Assembly: GCA_900550795.1 (NCBI GenBank)
Contig: URTN01000007.1
Coordinates: 1 to 12,350 of the forward strand
DNA: 12,350 nt
Source: an uncultured Mollicutes bacterium
GTDB taxonomy: Bacteria; Bacillota_I; Bacilli_A; RFN20; CAG-826
Direction of reading: 5' to 3'
Each line of letters starts with the position of its first letter. Positions within the stretch are counted from its first letter, which is position 1. Shown here piece after piece: positions 1 to 6,169 of the stretch. The notes below the pieces were generated by a model. It did no database searches, had not been told where the DNA came from, and worked only from the letters and a program-made list of their open reading frames with translations. The position numbers were made by a program, and so were the translations under genes.

Positions 1-473
1 TAGATGCCTCTTTCGATGTGAATGCTGGAAAAACTTTAACTGAAGCAGTCGTCGCTACTGATGAAGATGAAGGCGAAACCCTCACATATCAATTAGTAGA
101 AGACAATACTGCTTCTAAGGGCACATTAACCTTTAATGAAGATGGTACATTTAGTTATGCTGCTAAAGATGATGCGACTACTGGAGATGTAACATTCACC
201 TATAAAGCTTTTGATAGCGAAGATTATTCTGAAACCAAGACAGTTACACTCCATGTAATTGAAAAGGCTACTGAACCAATTGAATCATCATCTTCAGCTG
301 CTCCAACCCCATCTACAAGCGAAGATAGCGCAGAACCAACCCCATCCACTTCTGAAACTAGTTCAACTAGCAAAGGAGGATGTGGTGGCGCAATTGTCGG
401 ATCTTCTATTGCTGCAGTTAGCGTTCTAGGTGCAGTAGGTATAATTGCCGCTAAACGCAAAAAAGAAAAATAA
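1..473 (+). CDS. Surface protein with cadherin/Ig-like repeat and KGGCGG C-terminal anchor (5' truncated)
   Basis: The reading frame is open to the window edge; the first complete codon is at position 3, so this is the 3' end of a longer gene and a GTG at 18 is not its true start. Of the 156 visible residues, about 1-87 form a bacterial cadherin/Ig-like repeat of the tandem-95/VCBS style: a DEDEGETLTYQL strand, then GTLTFNEDGTFSY, then DVTFTYKAFD and a final TVTLHV strand. A Ser/Thr/Pro-rich linker follows (88-123) with two PTPSTSE units, then KGGCGG, one hydrophobic helix and a KRKK tail. The likely location is outside the membrane, held by the C-terminus. Such repeats are usually spacers or adhesive modules in large surface enzymes. 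The catalytic part, if any, lies upstream and cannot be seen. The domain call is fairly secure; the overall function is unknown. Confidence 0.8.
   Translation, partial: DASFDVNAGKTLTEAVVATDEDEGETLTYQLVEDNTASKGTLTFNEDGTFSYAAKDDATTGDVTFTYKAFDSEDYSETKTVTLHVIEKATEPIESSSSAAPTPSTSEDSAEPTPSTSETSSTSKGGCGGAIVGSSIAAVSVLGAVGIIAAKRKKEK
303..356 (+). repeat. Two-copy linker repeat (PTPSTSE units)
   Basis: Two near-identical stretches starting CCAACCCCATC lie 33 bases apart (from 303 and from 336). They encode PTPSTSEDSAE and PTPSTSETSST in the low-complexity linker before the membrane anchor. Such linkers vary in copy number and probably lift the extracellular domain away from the membrane. Confidence 0.6.
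372..470 (+). other. KGGCGG C-terminal membrane anchor / putative sorting tag, copy 1
   Basis: Encodes the last 33 residues of the truncated surface protein: KGGCGG, then IVGSSIAAV opening a single hydrophobic helix, then KRKK. The order (low-complexity linker, short Gly/Cys motif, helix, basic cytoplasmic tail) matches known C-terminal sorting tags, but there is no LPXTG. The tag in the jelly-roll protein at 4000-4098 is identical at 22 of 33 positions by my count. Confidence 0.7.
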
Positions 474-489
474 TACGAAATAACAATTA

Positions 490-525
490 TTCCTAGGGGG
501 TGTAGTTATCTATGCCTCCTAGGGA
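490..525 (+). promoter_or_regulatory. Intercistronic RNA hairpin between surface-protein and permease genes
   Basis: The arms TTCCTAGGGGG (490-500) and CCTCCTAGGGA (515-525) can pair over 11 positions with two G-U wobbles, leaving a 14-base loop. Each arm also contains the DNA palindrome CCTAGG (492-497 and 518-523). No T-run follows on the + strand, so it is not a standard intrinsic terminator. It may protect the upstream mRNA's 3' end or lower expression of the permease. The only SD-like bases before the permease GTG (AGGGA, 521-525) sit inside the 3' arm. Confidence 0.6.
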
Positions 526-539
526 AGAAAGAAACATTT

Positions 540-1427
540 GTGGAGATAAGAAGGAATATCAAAAAAAGCAAAAGCGTGAGGGACCCTGTATCATTAAGGA
601 TAGCCAAGGGCATCATGTTCGTTGTCTTTTTCATCTATGCGGCAAGTCTTATTTTTCCTTTTGTCTGGATGTTTCTTAATATGTTTAAGACTAATGCCGA
701 ATTCTTCCAGGATGTATGGAGTTGGCCAAAAGATTTCTCAAATGGATGGGTTAATCTAAAAACCGTCTTGAATAGGAAAATGATGGGTTCTAATGTCTGG
801 GAAATGACATTACGTAGCTTCTTTATCGCTACAATTGGAACTCTTCTTTCTTTAGCTAGTGCATCTTGCGTTGCCTATGTAGTTGCTAAATTCAAATTCT
901 TTGGAAGAAACGCCTTATATATATTGGCAGTCATGGTCATGGTTGTTCCTACGATTGGATCGACATCTGCAACCTATAAATTAATCGGAGACCTTGGGTT
1001 ATACGATAACATATTGGCCCTAATCTTGCTCTATTCCGGCGGATTTGGTTTCCAATTCCTATTGCTATATGGGGCATTTAAATCAATAAGTTGGTCTTAT
1101 GCTGAATCAGCTTATATAGATGGGGCGAATGAATTGACCGTATTTATTAAGATCATGCTTCCAATGGTTTTGCCTTCATTAATACCGTTAGGAATACTTA
1201 ATTTCATCGGATTCTGGAACGATTATTACACACCGTTCCTATATTTAAAGAATAATCCGACTTTGGCGGTAGGATTACAGGCTTATGTAAATCAAATGCA
1301 ATATGACGCTAATTGGCCTGCCTTATTTGCATTGATGCTATTTTCGATGCTCCCAATAATCATTATTTTCATCGCATTCCAAAAACAAATAATGACCAAC
1401 GTTACTACAGGAGGACTAAAAGGATGA
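540..1427 (+). CDS. Carbohydrate ABC transporter permease, MalG family
   Basis: An inner-membrane subunit of a sugar importer (CUT1 type), 295 residues, the usual length. Six hydrophobic segments can be placed near 25-48, 92-116, 124-147, 155-178, 208-229 and 260-281. The EAA loop that docks on the ATPase is clear at about 189-208 (ESAYIDGAN followed by IKIMLP), followed by FWNDYYTPF, and the protein ends in the family-typical GGLKG. The GTG at 540 is chosen because it gives the normal basic N-terminal tail before the first helix; the Shine-Dalgarno sequence is weak and distant. The stop overlaps the next gene's ATG (ATGA at 1424-1427), implying translational coupling. No MalF-type partner or binding protein is visible; they would be expected upstream. 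The ATPase at 9031-9825 is a plausible partner. The substrate is unknown, but the neighbours suggest an amino-sugar oligosaccharide. Confidence 0.93.
   Translation: MEIRRNIKKSKSVRDPVSLRIAKGIMFVVFFIYAASLIFPFVWMFLNMFKTNAEFFQDVWSWPKDFSNGWVNLKTVLNRKMMGSNVWEMTLRSFFIATIGTLLSLASASCVAYVVAKFKFFGRNALYILAVMVMVVPTIGSTSATYKLIGDLGLYDNILALILLYSGGFGFQFLLLYGAFKSISWSYAESAYIDGANELTVFIKIMLPMVLPSLIPLGILNFIGFWNDYYTPFLYLKNNPTLAVGLQAYVNQMQYDANWPALFALMLFSMLPIIIIFIAFQKQIMTNVTTGGLKG
1409..1414 (+). promoter_or_regulatory. Strong Shine-Dalgarno fixing the lipoprotein start
   Basis: AGGAGG lies 9 bases before the ATG at 1424 and inside the 3' end of the permease gene. It is the best ribosome-binding site in the window. 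It selects the ATG immediately before the signal peptide over any upstream in-frame start. Confidence 0.85.
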
Positions 1428-2818
1428 ATAAATCTATTAAGCCATTTGCCTTGTTTCTTTTATTAACATTGACTAGCTGTGGTGGACAAGTAATTACTTC
1501 TAGTTCCTCTAGCGAAGAAAAAGAAACAAATTCTTCTAAAGACAATGAAGAGAAACTAAAACTCAACCAAGAAGTAAATTTATTCACATATACTTTTCCA
1601 TCTTTAGATAGGACTACAATGCCTATTAGTGGATGGTGTTCCCCTTGGTCGATGGGTGATAAGGATTATATCAATCAAGAACAATTTGCCATGATTAAAG
1701 AGGCTGGCCTTAATTCAATATATGGATTATATGAAACTGCTGGCTTATCAATGGCCAATATCAAAAGGGCTCTTAAATTAGCAGAAGATAATGGTTTAGT
1801 TTATCTTCCTAGAGATGAAAGAGTAGGGGCATTAAGTGAGGACATTGATACATTTAAGGAAGCCATGGATGAATTTACTTCCTATAAATCATATGGGGGT
1901 TCGTTAATTACAGATGAACCAGCCTTGAACAAATTCCAAGGTTTAGTAAGCGGAAGAAAGGCTTTTAGAAGCTATTATTCCAAATATTGCTATTATGTTA
2001 ATTTATTCCCTAACTATGCGACTAGCGATCAACTTAGTGGAATTGCTGGACAGCCAGTTAGTTATGAACAATATCTAGAATCATTTTTAAAAACCGTACA
2101 ACCTCAGGTACTTAGTTTTGATTTCTATGGTTTAAGAAAAGAATTCCCATCTATATCTGGCGGCTATTTTGATCAGCTATATCTAGCATCAAAATTAGCA
2201 AATAAGTATAAAGTTCCTTTCTGGCCATTTATCCAAGCAGGCTCATTTGATAGTTGGACAGTAAGAGTTCCTACTAAAGTTGAAATCGATTGGCAAATAG
2301 GCTCCAACCTAGTTTATGGGGCGAAGGGAATCCAATATTTCTGCTATATGACCCCATATGAAGTAGATGATGCACTTTGGAGAGGCAATTTTGTTAATAA
2401 AAATGGCGAAAAGACTGAATTATTCCCATATTTTCAATCCATAAACAAACAAATTGCTTCTATGGATGAAATATTGATGATTTCTTCTAGGGTTGCCTTG
2501 ATGCAATTCGGCTCTTCTCCTGCTGCGTTCTCTAACGAACAAAAAGCAGAATTCGTTACTTCTTTCCGCGAACTTAAAAACGTTGATACTGAATCCGATT
2601 TACTTATCGGGGTATTTGACCATGGAGGGAAAAGTGCTTATTACGTATTCAATAATTCTTTGACTAACAAAGGGAAAGCTAGACTAAATTTCTCTAGTTA
2701 TGTCAGGGCGAATAAATACCAAAATGCCTCTATAGAAGAGGTTAAGGGTTCTTCTTTGGAGTTAGATTTAGAGCCAGGGGAATCTATATTAATTGATTTA
2801 CTTAACTACGAAAATTGA
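1424..2818 (+). CDS. Lipoprotein, putative TIM-barrel glycoside hydrolase of unassigned family
   Basis: A 464-residue protein with a lipoprotein signal: MNKS, a hydrophobic stretch, then the lipobox LTSC with Cys19. A Ser/Glu/Lys-rich spacer follows (about 23-50), so the domain is tethered outside the membrane. Residues about 65-355 alternate strands and helices like a (beta/alpha)8 barrel: PISGWCSPW near the start, AGLNSIYGLYE, LITDEPAL (164-166 DEP), VLSFDFYG (230-235), VPFWPFIQAG and IQYFCYMTPYE. DEP sits where clan GH-A enzymes carry the NEP acid/base motif, making Glu165 a candidate acid/base; I cannot identify the nucleophile with certainty. The last ~60 residues look like the small beta domain that ends many GH-A enzymes (YYVFNNS, then LEPGESILIDL). 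The fold is inferred from pattern, and the family and substrate are unassigned. It may act as an extracellular exo- or endo-glycosidase feeding the importer, or as a catalytically weak glycan-binding lipoprotein. Confidence 0.75.
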   Translation: MNKSIKPFALFLLLTLTSCGGQVITSSSSSEEKETNSSKDNEEKLKLNQEVNLFTYTFPSLDRTTMPISGWCSPWSMGDKDYINQEQFAMIKEAGLNSIYGLYETAGLSMANIKRALKLAEDNGLVYLPRDERVGALSEDIDTFKEAMDEFTSYKSYGGSLITDEPALNKFQGLVSGRKAFRSYYSKYCYYVNLFPNYATSDQLSGIAGQPVSYEQYLESFLKTVQPQVLSFDFYGLRKEFPSISGGYFDQLYLASKLANKYKVPFWPFIQAGSFDSWTVRVPTKVEIDWQIGSNLVYGAKGIQYFCYMTPYEVDDALWRGNFVNKNGEKTELFPYFQSINKQIASMDEILMISSRVALMQFGSSPAAFSNEQKAEFVTSFRELKNVDTESDLLIGVFDHGGKSAYYVFNNSLTNKGKARLNFSSYVRANKYQNASIEEVKGSSLELDLEPGESILIDLLNYEN

Positions 2819-2820
2819 AA

Positions 2821-2824
2821 GGAG
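2821..2824 (+). promoter_or_regulatory. Shine-Dalgarno GGAG selecting ATG 2836
   Basis: GGAG, within AAAGGAG, lies 11 bases before the ATG at 2836 and overlaps the end of the lipoprotein gene. It supports 2836 over a TTG at 2815, which would lie upstream of the site and add seven residues ahead of a normal signal peptide. Confidence 0.75.
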
Positions 2825-2835
2825 TAGTTACATAT

Positions 2836-4101
2836 ATGAAAAAGAATTTAATTTTGATGTTAGGGGCAATCTCGTCATTCGCTTTATTTTCTTCACTTTC
2901 TAGCAACGCCGTTGCTACTAAAGCGGAAGAAGCAGATTTGACACCAAATTTCGATGAGGATTTCGAATCTTATGCAATCGAAACCCAAAACGAAGGCACT
3001 AGGGCTGATATCAATGCCAAATGGACTAATGGGTGGTATGAAAAGACTGGCGACAATAACGAAATTGCAGGTCAGGCTAATAGATTTTATGTAACAGAAA
3101 GTCCAACTGATCCTAGCAATAAAGTATTAAGAGTAGATACAGCTTCATATATGGAATCCTTCTTCTATTTGACTATGAAGGATATCTACGTCAAGAATTT
3201 CAAATTGTCTTATGACTTATACCAAACTGTTCCAACTGGTGCCTGGACTGGTTTTAATTTCAGAAAACCAATGGATGGCAGATATAATGGCGTCACCAAT
3301 GTCATGATGGTAGTTAGAAGCTGGGAAGCTAGTAGCTTTGGAGTCCAAGCATATAGAAGCGTTGATGCTTCCTTTATGAATGTTGAAATGACTAATGCAG
3401 ACGGAACTGCTGAAGCCACTCCATATAATGCAAGTAATTTCACTGACTTTGCAGGCGCGGTCAATACCTGGTTAAAAGTTGAGATTTCAGTTATTGATAC
3501 AGAATTCAGCATTTCTATAAACGGTCACGTTTTAGGAAAAACTACAATTACAAAGAAGACTGCCCAAAACTATGGTTATGTTAGTTTGGTATCATGTGTT
3601 TCTGATGCTTATTATGACAATATCCATTTAGAAAACCTCGACGAAAAGCCATATACCCCAAATCCAGAACCAACTGATCCTGAACACAAGGCTCCTACAA
3701 TTGAAAATAATGTTATCGATGCAACTTTAGGAGAAGATGTTACTATCGATTTCAATTTATATGGTGAACAAGTTACTAGCATTAAGCAAGCCGTTAATGA
3801 ATTATTATCCCAATATTACACGGTTGATGGAAATAAAGTTACCATTTCCAAGGATTATCTAGAAAAGCTTGGTGAAGGTAGATGGACTTTCATTTTGACA
3901 ACTGAAGGCGGAAGTGTTGGATTTACAATTTCTCTTACCAAAAAAGCCGAAACTCCTTCGACTTCAACTTCTGAACCAACTACATCAAATGTAGAAACTA
4001 AAGGTGGCTGTGGTGGTACGATTGTTGGTTCTTCTATTGCTGCAGTAGTTGCTTTAGCAGGTTTAAGTGTTATTGCCATAAAAAGAAAGAAAGACAATTA
4101 A
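2836..4101 (+). CDS. Secreted anchored protein: laminin-G-like jelly roll, X2-type domain, KGGCGG anchor
   Basis: 421 residues from the ATG at 2836. A signal peptide (MKKN, hydrophobic 5-20, small residues to about 30) should be cleaved near SNA or TKA. Residues about 36-268 resemble a laminin-G/concanavalin-like jelly roll: an opening FDEDFESY, LRVDTASYMESFFY, NFKLSYDLYQ, WLKVEISVI, FSISINGHVLG and a closing YYDNIHLEN, as in DUF1080-like or sugar-binding domains. After a Pro-rich linker (270-286), residues about 287-368 resemble the X2 Ig-like carbohydrate-associated module, notably YYTVDGNKVTISKDYLEKL and then a Gly-rich turn and FTISLT. A Ser/Thr linker and the KGGCGG anchor end the protein. 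No catalytic residues are evident, so the likely role is glycan binding at the cell surface, presenting substrate to the neighbouring lipoprotein and importer. The architecture is seen; the ligand is inferred and unknown. Confidence 0.82.
   Translation: MKKNLILMLGAISSFALFSSLSSNAVATKAEEADLTPNFDEDFESYAIETQNEGTRADINAKWTNGWYEKTGDNNEIAGQANRFYVTESPTDPSNKVLRVDTASYMESFFYLTMKDIYVKNFKLSYDLYQTVPTGAWTGFNFRKPMDGRYNGVTNVMMVVRSWEASSFGVQAYRSVDASFMNVEMTNADGTAEATPYNASNFTDFAGAVNTWLKVEISVIDTEFSISINGHVLGKTTITKKTAQNYGYVSLVSCVSDAYYDNIHLENLDEKPYTPNPEPTDPEHKAPTIENNVIDATLGEDVTIDFNLYGEQVTSIKQAVNELLSQYYTVDGNKVTISKDYLEKLGEGRWTFILTTEGGSVGFTISLTKKAETPSTSTSEPTTSNVETKGGCGGTIVGSSIAAVVALAGLSVIAIKRKKDN
4000..4098 (+). other. 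KGGCGG C-terminal membrane anchor / putative sorting tag, copy 2
   Basis: Encodes residues 389-421 of the jelly-roll protein: KGGCGG, IVGSSIAAV, the rest of the hydrophobic helix and KRKK. The motif and helix start are nearly identical to the tag at 372-470 although the domains before it are unrelated. This points to selection on the tag itself. Confidence 0.7.
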
Positions 4102-4106
4102 TTAGA

Positions 4107-6167
4107 ATGAAACTCGCCTCCATCTTTTCTCCATACATGGTATTTCAACAAAATGAAGTATTTTCAGTATGGGGGAATAGTTGCAATAAAACTATCAAGG
4201 CAAAGCTAGTAAATCTAGTTAGTCTCGTAGAGATTTCTCCTTTAAACATAAATCTCGATGGAGGTGATTTCAAAATCTCTTTTCCTCCTTTAAAAGGTAG
4301 TTTCGATTCATATTCATTAAGAATAACTTCGGATAATGAAAGTATAGAGATGTCTCCTATTTATTGTGGTGATTTATTCTTGTTTACTGGTCAATCCAAT
4401 ATGTCTATTTCCTTATCCATGATGGAAGATAAGGAGAAGAGCATTAGAAACATCAAAGACAAGGAATTATTCGTCCTTAATTTAATTGATGAAGATGTAA
4501 CAAAAGAAGGTTATATCAATAGGCCTATTAAGCCCAAAAAAGATATTTGCGAAAAATGCAAATGGGAGAAATTAAGGGGGGACGTGTTGCTGAAATCAAG
4601 CGCTTTAGTTAGCATGACCCTAGAAAGACTTTGCCCAAACCTAAATTATCCTTTGGGAGCAATTTCTGCTTCTACTGGAGGAATATCAATTGATTCTTTG
4701 CTTGATGAAAATACGATTGAGAATGCTCCTGAGATAAAGTCTTATCTTCTAAGTAGTGGAAAATACATCGAAGATAAATCCAGGTGGAATAGTTTTGGTC
4801 CGGGTAATTATACCCAGCAGTCAGGATTCTATAATGAAAAAATAGCCCCTTTAAAAGGATTGAAATTTAAATCTATCATCTATTATCAAGGTGAGAATTC
4901 TTGTTTTGATTTCGCTTCGGGACAATATTTTAAAAAGGCTCTAACTTCCCTAATCTATTCCTATAGGGATTATTTTGAAGAAGAAATCCCCTTTGTAGTT
5001 CTAGGTATTGCAGATGAATATTATCCATATGGAGATGGATGCGGTTTATTTTATATCCAAGAAGCAATTTCTTCCTTGTCCATTAAAGATGTTTATTATG
5101 TTCCTGTCTTTGATATTTATCCAAAATGGTTAGTAAAAGACGGCAATCAAGTAGACCATCCAATTCATACAGTTAGCAAAGGGGAAGTGGCCTCTAGAAT
5201 TGCATTTATTTTAGAAAGAAATGTATATGGGTCTAATGAATTTAATTATCCATTTGTAAAAGATATAAAAATTGAACGTAATTCAATACTTCTTGAACTG
5301 GATATAAAAGATGATGAATTAGAATTAGGTAAAGAATATTTTGGCTTTACCATCGCTAATGAGGATAAGGTCTTTTATTTAGCCAAGGCTATTTCTATTG
5401 AACCAAAGAAAATAAGGATATATTCACCTTACGTAAGAAAACCAATTTATTTTACTTATGCTTTTACCCATTATTCTTATTTATGTGACTGTAGAAGCGT
5501 AAAAGGATATCCGTTAAGCCCGTATAGGAATTTTTACTCCGAAGTCGATAGGAAATTATTTGACTTAGATTACATAATTTCAGGGTTAAGATTCCCGTCT
5601 ATTATGGAAAATAATTTCGGTGCGAGTGTAGGTGGAGGATTTGATGTCCCTACTTTTGAAATGGGCGAATATATAAGGAACCAAACTGAAACGATTAATG
5701 TACAGGATGGGGAATTAAGATGCCTTACATCGATTACTAATGATTCTTATTTCTACTCCTCTATCGCGTTTAACCTAGGTTTGTCCGGTTGTTTCCATAG
5801 GCTTGCCTATTACCCATATTTAGCTATTGATATTAAATCTAATAGAAGCATTTCATTCATGGGCGCCTTATTTAGAATCAATGGGAATATTTATAAATTC
5901 AATTCATCGAGTAAAGAAGTGGCTGCTGCTTATAAGACATTTTATCTAGATTTAAATAATGTTTTAGATGGTTCAGAAGGTCAGGTTAAAATTGATAAAT
6001 CATTAATTGAAAGCCTTTCTAAGATTGAATTCTATTTTCATGCAGACAAGGCAAAAAAGGCCAACATTTGGATAAAAAATATACGTATATGCAAACAAAA
6101 CGAAAAGCAAAGAGAAGAAGATGATGATAAAATAATAGACAGCACGCTTCAGCTTCCTGGGAGATAG
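4107..6167 (+). CDS. Sialate O-acetylesterase-like SGNH hydrolase, cytoplasmic, with extra C-terminal domain
   Basis: A 686-residue carbohydrate esterase of the SASA/SGNH type, expected to remove acetyl groups from sialic acid or another sugar. The opening LASIFSPYMVFQQNE...VWG is the family's hallmark N-terminus and fixes the start. Catalytic blocks are visible: GQSNM at 95-99 (nucleophile Ser97), the glycine-rich ASTGGISI near 188-195, YYQGEN at 259-264, and the terminal block DHPIHTVSKGEVASR, where His354 aligns with the catalytic His of the usual IHPKNK motif. There is no signal peptide, so it should act on imported sugars. Residues about 490-662 form an additional, probably beta-rich domain I do not recognise. 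The tail (about 664-686) is charged and Asp/Glu/Lys-rich. The gene starts six bases after the previous stop without a Shine-Dalgarno, suggesting coupled translation. The family is secure; the true substrate could be another acetylated glycan, such as xylan or pectin fragments. Confidence 0.88.
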   Translation: MKLASIFSPYMVFQQNEVFSVWGNSCNKTIKAKLVNLVSLVEISPLNINLDGGDFKISFPPLKGSFDSYSLRITSDNESIEMSPIYCGDLFLFTGQSNMSISLSMMEDKEKSIRNIKDKELFVLNLIDEDVTKEGYINRPIKPKKDICEKCKWEKLRGDVLLKSSALVSMTLERLCPNLNYPLGAISASTGGISIDSLLDENTIENAPEIKSYLLSSGKYIEDKSRWNSFGPGNYTQQSGFYNEKIAPLKGLKFKSIIYYQGENSCFDFASGQYFKKALTSLIYSYRDYFEEEIPFVVLGIADEYYPYGDGCGLFYIQEAISSLSIKDVYYVPVFDIYPKWLVKDGNQVDHPIHTVSKGEVASRIAFILERNVYGSNEFNYPFVKDIKIERNSILLELDIKDDELELGKEYFGFTIANEDKVFYLAKAISIEPKKIRIYSPYVRKPIYFTYAFTHYSYLCDCRSVKGYPLSPYRNFYSEVDRKLFDLDYIISGLRFPSIMENNFGASVGGGFDVPTFEMGEYIRNQTETINVQDGELRCLTSITNDSYFYSSIAFNLGLSGCFHRLAYYPYLAIDIKSNRSISFMGALFRINGNIYKFNSSSKEVAAAYKTFYLDLNNVLDGSEGQVKIDKSLIESLSKIEFYFHADKAKKANIWIKNIRICKQNEKQREEDDDKIIDSTLQLPGR

Positions 6168-6169
6168 AT

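Noticed and set aside
18..473. Complete small gene starting at the GTG at 18
   Set aside because: The frame is open to the window edge, the Ig-like repeat extends upstream of the GTG and no ribosome site or signal peptide is present; it is a truncated larger gene.
490..525. Intrinsic terminator ending the first gene's transcript
   Set aside because: The stem is good but it is followed by GAAGAAAGAAAC, with no T-run on the + strand, so I list it as a regulatory or stabilising hairpin.
1313..1423. Longer N-terminus for the lipoprotein
   Set aside because: The added residues are the permease sequence read out of frame; AGGAGG and a textbook lipoprotein signal support ATG 1424.
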